From positions 1 through 21,112 of IMG/VR virus record IMGVR_UViG_3300048694_000935: 21,112 nucleotides of DNA; one strand, written 5' to 3'. Positions 5,727 through 12,167 of the stretch are shown here, one piece after another. The position numbers and the translations under genes are program-made. This stretch comes from a virus. Each line of letters opens with the position of its first letter. The stretch's first letter is position 1. The notes beneath the pieces were generated by a model. The model was not told where the DNA came from and ran no database searches. It saw only the letters and a list, made by a program, of their open reading frames with translations.

Positions 5727-6155
5727 ATGGATGTAATTGAAATTCGAACCTTGGTTGATATAACCAATACTCGCGTGAATCGTAGCAGTCAAGGTACTTC
5801 ACTTGAGATCAATCAACAGAGGAATTTTGTTACACTTAATCAATGCATTGAATTAAGATCCGTAGTATATTATGAAACAGGGCCTACAAGTCAAATTCAG
5901 GATCTTAAAAGTTTAGGATTTGGTTCAGCATATAAAGGTAAACATAAGATATGGACATTTGTGTTTAGACCTGATAGGGAAGATGTTTATAGAGATAATG
6001 ATGGTAATGAAATTGGATTTTTACTTGAAGATCTGCACGAAGTTCCGGTAATTAAAAACTTAACAGAAACAATAAATATTGACAAGGCCATTTTTAATTT
6101 AAAAGATGGTCAATTTAAAAACACTATCATCAAGGCAATCCCTGGCACAATTTAG
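5727..6155 (+). CDS. Phage protein of unknown function, probably late-expressed
   Basis: 142 aa from ATG 5727, which has TAGG upstream and a late promoter at 5702-5709; an upstream in-frame start at 5697 would lie inside the terminator. The protein starts MDVIEIRTLVDITNT and contains FVTLNQCIELRSVV, GFGSAYKGKHKIWTFVF (about 72-88), an acidic loop DREDVYRDNDGNE, and VPVIKNLTETINIDK near the end. The alternation suggests a beta-rich fold. I recall proteins with this pattern in several marine myoviruses, with no known role. It begins a run of five small genes ending at 7388 without a terminator. Confidence 0.75.
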   Translation: MDVIEIRTLVDITNTRVNRSSQGTSLEINQQRNFVTLNQCIELRSVVYYETGPTSQIQDLKSLGFGSAYKGKHKIWTFVFRPDREDVYRDNDGNEIGFLLEDLHEVPVIKNLTETINIDKAIFNLKDGQFKNTIIKAIPGTI

Positions 6156-6190
6156 GCTCGACAACAGATAAAAATTGCGGAGAACAATTG

Positions 6191-6433
6191 ATGCCATCAT
6201 CGCCCACGACAGAATTAGAAAAAACTAGTTTAGAAGCACACGTAGATCTGTGTGCCCTTCGCTACGGACAATTAGAAAAACGACTAACAACGATAGAAGA
6301 AAAAGTAGAAACTCTACAACAAACTGTACAGAATAGTCATAACAGTATGATTAAGGTTATTATTGGTACAGCAGGAACAGTCGTAACAGGTGTACTCAGT
6401 GTATTGGTGGTAATTCTTACTAAGATGAGCTAA
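6191..6433 (+). CDS. Small coiled-coil membrane-anchored protein (XhlA/holin-accessory-like layout)
   Basis: 80 aa from ATG 6191, with GGAG eight bases upstream. Residues about 6-52 are a heptad-rich helix (ALRYGQLEKRLTTIEEKVETLQQTV), and residues about 55-78 form one transmembrane helix (IIGTAGTVVTGVLSVLVVIL). This order, a coiled coil then a C-terminal membrane segment, is like haemolysin XhlA-type proteins that work with holins in phage lysis. No endolysin or holin is seen near it, so a lysis role is only a possibility; it could also be another membrane-associated phage factor. It is followed after one base by the next ATG. Confidence 0.7.
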   Translation: MPSSPTTELEKTSLEAHVDLCALRYGQLEKRLTTIEEKVETLQQTVQNSHNSMIKVIIGTAGTVVTGVLSVLVVILTKMS

Positions 6434-6434
6434 T

Positions 6435-6725
6435 ATGAAAATATACGAATTATTTGAACAAATAGGCTCTGTAGGCTCTTCCGGAGAACTTGTTGGGGGC
6501 TCTACAATTCCTACTACATCTGGATCTACTTCGGCTACAGCTTCTACTACCCCCACAGTATCTGGTAATGTACCAGATATAACTGATCCTAAAGTACAAG
6601 CCGCTCAATTAGCAAAACAAAAAAATCAACAATTAGCGCAGAAAAAAGCTATTCAGGATCAGATTGCAAAATTGCAACAGCAGCTTGCATCGCTTAACAC
6701 AGGTGCTGCAACTGGTATTGTTTAA
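6435..6725 (+). CDS. Low-complexity phage protein with capsid-targeting-like N-terminus
   Basis: 96 aa in three parts: MKIYELFEQ (a short amphipathic peptide with L-F-E, matching the (I/L)-X-E prohead-protease pattern), a Ser/Thr/Gly-rich linker (about 11-45), and a Gln/Lys/Ala-rich coiled coil (about 52-88, KQKNQQLAQKKAIQDQIAKL). There is no catalytic motif. The composition and tag fit an internal or scaffold-associated head protein that is processed during maturation. Start ATG 6435 follows the previous stop by one base. Confidence 0.65.
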   Translation: MKIYELFEQIGSVGSSGELVGGSTIPTTSGSTSATASTTPTVSGNVPDITDPKVQAAQLAKQKNQQLAQKKAIQDQIAKLQQQLASLNTGAATGIV

Positions 6726-6727
6726 TT

Positions 6728-6937
6728 ATGAAAATACATCAGTTATTATCCGGATTAGGTATTGTTGTTACTAACGAAGAACAACAATTTATTGATAAAC
6801 ATAGTGGTGATGTTAGACTTACTGCATTAGATGACCATGACCAATGGTTAGCTCAAAACCTTGTGCGTAAAGGCGTATATTCAGTAAGTAATGATAACAG
6901 ACGACTTATCAAATCCATAAATGAAAAAAATAACTGA
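6728..6937 (+). CDS. Small phage protein of unknown function
   Basis: 69 aa, MKIHQLLSGLGIVVTNEEQQFIDKH at the start, then LDDHDQWLAQNLVRKGVYSVSNDNRRLIK. The helix-turn-helix spacing and the short basic end are compatible with a small winged-helix or similar fold, but this is not demonstrable. No Shine-Dalgarno site is visible. The gene starts two bases after the previous stop and overlaps the next gene by 17 bases, so translation is probably coupled. I recall related short ORFs in T4-like phages of marine bacteria. Confidence 0.65.
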   Translation: MKIHQLLSGLGIVVTNEEQQFIDKHSGDVRLTALDDHDQWLAQNLVRKGVYSVSNDNRRLIKSINEKNN

Positions 6938-7388
6938 CGATATTATTAAAAAAATAGAAAAATTAGGCGTCGAAGTGGAAACCAATTTTCGACGAAAGGG
7001 TGTTGCCATTCCTGTAAAAAATGAAGACGGCTCTATCACTATGGGCTATTATACTATAGTTAAAAACAGTAATAATCTGTTTGACATTTTAGACTATAGC
7101 AATGAGCCTGTTGTTGCCGGTATTAACCTAGCACAGAGCGCTGTGCTAGTAGCTAATGATCTTGCCCTCGGTAAGTTTATCAATAAATCTATAGTGGAAA
7201 AAGATCGTAACTACGGATATGCATTGTTTGAAGAGCAGTTAGTTGGTAAATTTCTACGTAAAAAACGTAGAACAACTATGGATCGAAAAGAAGTTTTGTT
7301 AACTAAATGCCTAATTGCTCAGGCTAAAAAGAATTTTTATAAAACCGAAATATCTCGGAGTTTTGAAAAACTGCGTAGCATTGTATAA
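6921..7388 (+). CDS. Phage protein of unknown function
   Basis: 155 aa, overlapping the previous gene by 17 bases. The N-terminal half (MKKITDDIIKKIEKLGVEV, then DGSITMGYYTIVK and DILDYSNEPVVAGINL) looks alpha/beta. The middle is a helix (LAQSAVLVANDLALGKFINKS). The end is strongly basic (FLRKKRRTT) and helical. No motif is recognised. The stop codon region overlaps the late promoter of the following head-core-like gene, marking a transcription boundary. Confidence 0.7.
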   Translation: MKKITDDIIKKIEKLGVEVETNFRRKGVAIPVKNEDGSITMGYYTIVKNSNNLFDILDYSNEPVVAGINLAQSAVLVANDLALGKFINKSIVEKDRNYGYALFEEQLVGKFLRKKRRTTMDRKEVLLTKCLIAQAKKNFYKTEISRSFEKLRSIV

Positions 7389-7391
7389 ATA
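7384..7391 (+). promoter_or_regulatory. T4-type late promoter of the head-core-like gene
   Basis: Perfect TATAAATA overlapping the previous stop codon. The predicted start near 7397 leaves a leader of 22 bases that carries GGAAG before ATG 7419. Confidence 0.65.
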
Positions 7392-7418
7392 ACAATAACC
7401 ACTTTTTTGGAAGCTTCT

Positions 7419-8999
7419 ATGAAAACTACGGATTTTAATAAAAAGATCACTAGCTCTAAATTAAAAGAGAACCTTAATAAACAATTTGGTGCCAATGTTA
7501 ATTTAGGGAAATATTCAAGAGAGCAATTAGAAGACATTCGTAATAAATTGCGCACTCGCGTATTTCAACAAGAAAGCGCCGCTGGTATTAACGATTTACT
7601 TACGAACGAAACTTATCAAAAAGACAAAGCAATGTTGCAGTTGCTTAACACAAGGATTAAAGAAATGCTAGGTGAAGACATCAAAAAATTAAAAGACAAA
7701 ATGGTCGAATTAAGTGAAGCTAAGAAAGGTGTCAGAGCACCTAAGTTTGTGAAGCATGCCAAGGGCAGCGAAGGCGGCAACGACGGCAATCTAGCCAATA
7801 ACTATCCTCCCTATGACAAAGTAACACGCGGCGATGTTATTGCCGGTGCTACTGGCAAAGATCAAAAAGGTGGAAAGAAGGCTGAAGAATCTGTAGAAGA
7901 AGGTTTGCCAATGACAACTGTAAATGGAAAGAAAGTTCCTAAGTTTGCCGCAGACGGTAAAGGTAAGAATGACCTAAAGAAAGAAGGTTGGGACGAAATG
8001 GAAAAAGACGTTAAAAAACGTCAACACGATACAACTACTATGAAACCTGGCGAAACAAAAACTTCTAGCACCGGCGGTACTATTACTAAAACTAAAACTG
8101 GTCTACGTCACAGTGCTGGCAAGGCTTACGGCGGAAGCGAAGCACCTGCAACACCTGATAGCGATAAGAAAAAGACGAAGAAGATGAAAGAAGCCGCAGA
8201 AGAAAAATGTGATGAATGCGGTATGTGGGAAAGCAAATGCAAGTGCCCAACTAACGAAGCTGCTCCTAGCGCCGGCCTAAGCAAGAAAGAAAAATCTGCT
8301 GTTGTTAAGAAAGCTAAAAAAGGTGGCGACATCGGCAAACCAGGTAAAGGATTTAAGAAAGTTGCAGCCGCAGCTAAAAAAGGTGGCGCAAAAGATCCTG
8401 AAGCAGTAGCCGCAGCAGCAATGTGGAAAAATATTAAACGTGAAAGCCTAGAAGCATTCAAACAAAATGTTCGTATGGTTAATGAAGGACTTGTCCGTTT
8501 ACTAGCTGAAGATGAAGAAGGTAAGGCTAAAGCTATTACCGCTGCCGGCGATATGGTCAATGACTACACAAGCTGGATGCAGCGTGTTGGTCAATATCAA
8601 ACAAAATCTATGATTGAATTAGCCGATGCCATTCGTGCTGACTTTGGTGCAGCCGAAGCAGAAGCATTCAAACAAGCAGTTGGTCCAGCTCTAAGTTCTA
8701 CATTAGACGTATTAACACAACAACGTGAAGCTATTAGCCAAGCTGTTGCAGTTCTAGCAGGCGAAGCTGCTCCTACAGAACCAATGGGAATGGAACCAGG
8801 TGCTGACCTAGGTGCTCCCGAAGAGCCAGGCCTAGATACAGCCGCTCCTGATGAAATGAATCCAGAACCGGCAGGTGATGAATTCGCAGCCAGCGATGCT
8901 GCCGCAGGTGCAGGTACTCCTGGACGTGAAATGCGTGAAAGTCAGTTTGCTCGCAAATTGGCTGAAAGTCACAGCATTATCGCTAAACTAGCTAAATGA
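7419..8999 (+). CDS. Large Lys/Ala/Glu-rich virion protein, prohead core/scaffold-like
   Basis: 526 aa from ATG 7419 (GGAAG just upstream; an in-frame TTG at 7407 is less likely). Residues 1-100 are helical and charged. About 100-340 is low complexity, rich in Lys, Gly, Ala and Thr, with repeated 'KKGG' and 'AAKK' blocks. A four-cysteine cluster (Cys264, 267, 274, 276; CDECG then CKC) could bind zinc. About 340-450 is helical (AAAAMWKNIKRE, then a coiled segment with AFKQAVGPALSS). About 450-510 is acidic, rich in Pro, Gly, Ala and Met, and the C-terminus is a basic helix. Composition and the late promoter fit an internal head or scaffold protein, as in T4-like prohead cores. Short (I/L)-X-E sites occur within it. 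GC content and codon bias are higher than in neighbours. Confidence 0.7.
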   Translation: MKTTDFNKKITSSKLKENLNKQFGANVNLGKYSREQLEDIRNKLRTRVFQQESAAGINDLLTNETYQKDKAMLQLLNTRIKEMLGEDIKKLKDKMVELSEAKKGVRAPKFVKHAKGSEGGNDGNLANNYPPYDKVTRGDVIAGATGKDQKGGKKAEESVEEGLPMTTVNGKKVPKFAADGKGKNDLKKEGWDEMEKDVKKRQHDTTTMKPGETKTSSTGGTITKTKTGLRHSAGKAYGGSEAPATPDSDKKKTKKMKEAAEEKCDECGMWESKCKCPTNEAAPSAGLSKKEKSAVVKKAKKGGDIGKPGKGFKKVAAAAKKGGAKDPEAVAAAAMWKNIKRESLEAFKQNVRMVNEGLVRLLAEDEEGKAKAITAAGDMVNDYTSWMQRVGQYQTKSMIELADAIRADFGAAEAEAFKQAVGPALSSTLDVLTQQREAISQAVAVLAGEAAPTEPMGMEPGADLGAPEEPGLDTAAPDEMNPEPAGDEFAASDAAAGAGTPGREMRESQFARKLAESHSIIAKLAK

Positions 9000-9367
9000 G
9001 ATTATTTGAAGTAGATTCAAGTATCGATGTAGGCGGGGCCAAGTTGGCCCTGTCTAATTATCGAGATATGGCCAATAAAAGTGGCAAACCTATGGAACTA
9101 AGCTTTCCAGAAGTTCTTAACATTCTTAAACCTTTTAAATTGCCATTAGGTGGAATGAACAGCGATCGCGACAAGATTATGATCGCACTGAAAAATATGA
9201 TTGATGTACCCGGCGATGTCTTTGATGTAAAAGGCGATGGTAAAGGCACAGTCATTTTAAATACCGGTGTTAAAGATCCAACTCAACAACCTGCTGCAAA
9301 TAAACCAGTCGGACCCAGTGTTGATAAAATGGCAAAAAGCAATACCGATTTAACTCCAAATATTTGA
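8996..9367 (+). CDS. Phage protein of unknown function with capsid-targeting-like N-terminus
   Basis: 123 aa. Its ATG overlaps the stop of the head-core-like gene (ATGA), so translation is coupled. It starts MRLFEVDSS, again with an L-F-E near the N-terminus. Then come a short helix (AKLALSNYRDMANKSGK), a PFKLPLGGMNSDRDKIMIALKNM region (partly helical), a GDVFDVKGDGKGTVIL strand pair, and a disordered Pro/Lys/Ser-rich tail. No family recognised. Coupling to the head-core-like protein suggests a head-assembly or packaged-protein role, by inference only. Confidence 0.65.
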   Translation: MRLFEVDSSIDVGGAKLALSNYRDMANKSGKPMELSFPEVLNILKPFKLPLGGMNSDRDKIMIALKNMIDVPGDVFDVKGDGKGTVILNTGVKDPTQQPAANKPVGPSVDKMAKSNTDLTPNI

Positions 9368-9406
9368 CATTATAATTTTTAGTGTTATAATTAACACTAT
9401 GTCAAA
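9363..9406 (+). promoter_or_regulatory. Sigma70-type promoter inside nested palindromes, leaderless start
   Basis: TTGACA (9364-9369), a 16-base spacer and TATAAT (9386-9391) form a near-perfect promoter; the start would be about 9398, at the ATG (9399). It is embedded in nested inverted repeats: TTTGACAT (9363-9370) with ATGTCAAA (9399-9406), and AGTGTTA (9381-9387) with TAACACT (9392-9398). In addition ATTATAA (9369-9375) pairs with TTATAAT (9385-9391). The region could be an operator, and in a read-through mRNA it would hide the start codon. Confidence 0.7.
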
Positions 9407-10121
9407 CTATACTCCTCCCCCATTTGTAGAACGATTTCAATACAAAAACTGTGTTCAGGTTACTGATCCAATTACTCGTAAACGTGTATACCGAACACCT
9501 GATGGAGAAAGCCTTCCTAGTGTAACAACCATTCTTAGCGCAACTAAGGATATGACACATCTTAATGAATGGAAGAAACGAATAGGTGAAGAAAAAGCCG
9601 CTCAGATTACAAAAGAAGCTGCCGGGGTTGGCACGGCAATGCACGGCAATTTAGAAAGATTTATCGCCGGTATTCAACGACAGCCAGGTAATAATCCTGT
9701 TCATGTGCAGGCTAATCAAATGGCTAATATGATTATTGAAAACGGATTGAAACACGTTGATGAAGTTTGGGCTATGGAACAAAGTCTTTATTTTCCCGGC
9801 TTATATTCCGGCACCACAGACTTGGTAGGAGTCTTTAAAGGCAATCCCTGTGTAATGGATTATAAGCAAACTAACAAGCCTAAAAAAGAAGAATGGATTG
9901 ACGATTATAAAATGCAACTAGTGGCCTATATATTAGCACATAATGAAGTTTATGGAACTGATATAAAAGAAGGTCACGTGTTTATGTGTAGCCGAGATTT
10001 TCAATATCAACAATTTGATTTATGGCCTGATGAATTTACCCATTGGGAAAATCAATGGTTAGACAAGGTTCAAGAATTTTACACTACAGGAATGCGCGGC
10101 CTCAAACAACTATTAACCTGA
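9399..10121 (+). CDS. PD-(D/E)XK nuclease (RecB/MGME1-like)
   Basis: 240 aa. The motif series of a RecB/Cas4/MGME1-type nuclease is visible: His82 and Glu86 in GTAMHGNLERF (78-88), Asp141 in SGTTDLVG (137-144), Asp154 and Lys156 in MDYKQTNK (153-160), and Gln173/Tyr177 in KMQLVAYIL. A conserved LPSVTTILSATK (39-50) at the N-terminus also fits this group. Such enzymes are exonucleases or flap-cleaving nucleases acting on single-stranded ends. Likely roles are replication, recombination or degradation of host DNA. It has its own promoter, unlike the neighbouring late genes, so early or middle expression is likely. There is no Shine-Dalgarno site because the promoter would produce a leaderless transcript. 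Confidence 0.85.
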   Translation: MSNYTPPPFVERFQYKNCVQVTDPITRKRVYRTPDGESLPSVTTILSATKDMTHLNEWKKRIGEEKAAQITKEAAGVGTAMHGNLERFIAGIQRQPGNNPVHVQANQMANMIIENGLKHVDEVWAMEQSLYFPGLYSGTTDLVGVFKGNPCVMDYKQTNKPKKEEWIDDYKMQLVAYILAHNEVYGTDIKEGHVFMCSRDFQYQQFDLWPDEFTHWENQWLDKVQEFYTTGMRGLKQLLT

Positions 10122-10145
10122 TAAATATCCTTATACAAGGATATT
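10120..10145 (+). promoter_or_regulatory. Late promoter-like box and SD-sequestering hairpin before the beta-helix gene
   Basis: GATAAATA (10120-10127, 7 of 8) overlaps the nuclease stop codon. A perfect 9-base hairpin follows, AATATCCTT (10124-10132) / AAGGATATT (10137-10145), loop ATAC, and its 3' arm contains the AAGGA ribosome binding site of the gene at 10149. A late transcript starting near 10133 would lack the 5' arm and leave the site free, whereas read-through from the nuclease gene would hide it. Confidence 0.55.
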
Positions 10146-10148
10146 CAC

Positions 10149-11693
10149 ATGGCCGTTATCGAGATAGCAAAAATACAGGTCCGCCGCGGACAAGAGCTTC
10201 AAACAGGTATCCCACAACTTGATCCCGGTGAATTAGGTTGGGCAGAAGATACCCAACATCTTTACATTGGTAAAAGAATCGATGAAGGTGCAAATTCTGA
10301 CGAAAATACCAGAATTTTGACTGAAAACGACCTTGAAAACATCTTTAATTTAATCAATACGACAAGTTCTAGTGTACTTACATACGAATATAGAGATGGC
10401 ATACTTCCTAGTACTGGCATTAGAACTGTTTCTAGAAAATTAGATGATAATGTTTCTGTAGCAGATTTTAGCGGCAGCATATACTATGCTATTGCTGATC
10501 TTTTTGCTGCACCCGAAGATCGTAGAGAATTAAAAATTCCAGCGGGCACATATGTTATTAGTAACACAATACCTTTGCCTCCTTATACAACTATTGTAGG
10601 AGAAGGTTCTGGCCTTACAACAATTATTAGTACAGCTACAATTTTTAAAACAGTAGATGCTGCTGGAAATGACTACAACAATGGAATGTCTACCGGTGCT
10701 AGCAGATCTCGTAGTGTGAAAATTAAAGGAATATCTTTAGTCCACTCTACTCCAGTTGATGCGCCGTTACTGAATTTAGATAACACCCTTGATGCTATCA
10801 TTGAAGATGTAGAATTTAAAATTGATACAACTGCAACTTTGGTAAGCCACGGTATTGGTATTGAGATTCGAGGAACAGGCGGCGGTCTTGGCAGCGGTAG
10901 TGTTAATCTTTGTGAAAATATTCATATTTCAAAATGCAAATTTAACACACTAGCTACTGCTATTGATTCTACTGGTAGTGTAATTCGTCCTGTTATTACA
11001 GATTGTGTATTCAGTAATCTAGATCGTGGTATTGCAATGTACACTATTGACTCGACAGCTGCTCCTAGCAATGGTGAATTCACAAATAACAGATTTGAAA
11101 ATATTGTTCGTGAAGCTATATTTGTTGGCACAAGTAGTAATCGAGCAAATCACATAAGTGAAAATAATTTCTTTATTCAAGTTGGCAATAGCACAACATT
11201 AAGTGATAATACTACAACTGCTGCAAGCCCTATCATTTCTTTCTTTGCAGATGGAAATAGATCTGTTAATGATTATTTTCATAGACAAGTTTTCGCTCAT
11301 TCAACAACAAATACTAATTTTTATTACAATCCTTTAGTAAAAGGTGTAGGTGTTATTGATGTTAGTTCAGTATTCACCGCAACTGTGGCAGGATCAACAA
11401 CATCATTAGTTGAACGATTATCATTAATTGGTCAAGAGCAAATGCTATCAGTTCGTTATAAATTATATAATAATAACTACTCAAGGAAAGGTAATTTAAT
11501 TGTAAACATTGCTTCAGACAATTCCGCATCAATTAGTGACTATTATAATTACTCTTATACAAATACAGTCACAGATGCAACTTTTGTTATAGACTCTACA
11601 TATGTTGCAAAAAATTATCTCGTATTGAATTGTAATAATTCTTTGTGTGCCGATCCTTATCAAATCGAATATCAAATATCTGCGTTACTTTGA
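10149..11693 (+). CDS. Right-handed beta-helix tail fibre/tailspike-like protein
   Basis: 514 aa. The first 45 residues (IQVRRGQELQTGIPQLDPG, ELGWAEDTQHLYIGK) are the short module seen at the start of many phage tail fibres and lyases ('GELGWA.DT..LYIG'). From about 95 to 340 the protein has the rhythm of a pectin-lyase-type right-handed beta-helix: YYAIADLF, LKIPAGTYVI, TTIVGEGSGLTTI, VKIKGISLVH, then repeated Asn/Cys turns (CENIHISKCKFN, ITDCVFSNL, EFTNNRFENI, ISENNFF). The C-terminal third is Ser/Thr/Asn/Tyr-rich beta sheet and ends without a visible catalytic site. It should be a receptor-binding or polysaccharide-recognising virion part. Specificity is unknown. Confidence 0.8.
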   Translation: MAVIEIAKIQVRRGQELQTGIPQLDPGELGWAEDTQHLYIGKRIDEGANSDENTRILTENDLENIFNLINTTSSSVLTYEYRDGILPSTGIRTVSRKLDDNVSVADFSGSIYYAIADLFAAPEDRRELKIPAGTYVISNTIPLPPYTTIVGEGSGLTTIISTATIFKTVDAAGNDYNNGMSTGASRSRSVKIKGISLVHSTPVDAPLLNLDNTLDAIIEDVEFKIDTTATLVSHGIGIEIRGTGGGLGSGSVNLCENIHISKCKFNTLATAIDSTGSVIRPVITDCVFSNLDRGIAMYTIDSTAAPSNGEFTNNRFENIVREAIFVGTSSNRANHISENNFFIQVGNSTTLSDNTTTAASPIISFFADGNRSVNDYFHRQVFAHSTTNTNFYYNPLVKGVGVIDVSSVFTATVAGSTTSLVERLSLIGQEQMLSVRYKLYNNNYSRKGNLIVNIASDNSASISDYYNYSYTNTVTDATFVIDSTYVAKNYLVLNCNNSLCADPYQIEYQISALL

Positions 11694-11696
11694 TTA

Positions 11697-12131
11697 ATGT
11701 TTAATTTGTCCATAGACGACCGGCTATCCGCTTGGGCGCAACATCGTGCCTATTTAGAAACTTGTACAGATCCTTTGTTGGAAGTGGAGCTATTTTGGCA
11801 AGCCGCTCCATTTGTACCATATAATCATAAAGTTGATCCACATTATCAAAGAAGTTGGCCAAGCCCTTGGGAAATCATAGTACATAACAAATATGATGAT
11901 TTTACCAAGGCCTTGATGAAAGCTTGGAGCCTTAAATTGATTAAACGATTTGAAAATTCTAAAATAGAAATTCGAATCTATGTTGACAAATCTAGAACCA
12001 GTGTCTATAATTGTGTTTGTATTGATGAAGAATGGCTTATTAACTACAGTGAGAATGAGCCGATTTTGTTAAAAAGTTTACCAGAGTCGTTTTTACTTGA
12101 AAATGTTATTGAAGTTAGCACCTCCAGGTAA
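11697..12131 (+). CDS. Phage protein of unknown function
   Basis: 144 aa, starting three bases after the beta-helix stop. Notable parts are DDRLSAWAQHRAYLETCTDPL (two pieces, helical), ELFWQAAPFVPYNH, a Trp-rich turn SWPSPWEIIVHNKYDDFTKALM (about 54-74), and IEIRIYVDKSRTSVYNCVCIDEEWLINY (beta strands). The Trp/Pro-rich turn and the alternating strands suggest a compact alpha/beta protein. I recall similar proteins in marine phages without assigned function. Its position between a fibre gene and the nucleotide-metabolism operon gives no strong hint. Confidence 0.7.
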   Translation: MFNLSIDDRLSAWAQHRAYLETCTDPLLEVELFWQAAPFVPYNHKVDPHYQRSWPSPWEIIVHNKYDDFTKALMKAWSLKLIKRFENSKIEIRIYVDKSRTSVYNCVCIDEEWLINYSENEPILLKSLPESFLLENVIEVSTSR

Positions 12132-12167
12132 ATATCTTCCTCGACATTTTTAAGAAAGAATAATAAT

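Noticed and set aside
8126-8560. 144-codon open frame on the minus strand opposite the head-core-like gene
   Set aside because: It is a shadow of the Ala/Lys-rich coding frame, with no ribosome binding site and a Ser/Pro/Leu composition typical of antisense reading.
12129-12134. TAAATA before nrdA as a late promoter
   Set aside because: It coincides with a TAA stop codon and matches only six bases; nrdA is usually not a late gene.
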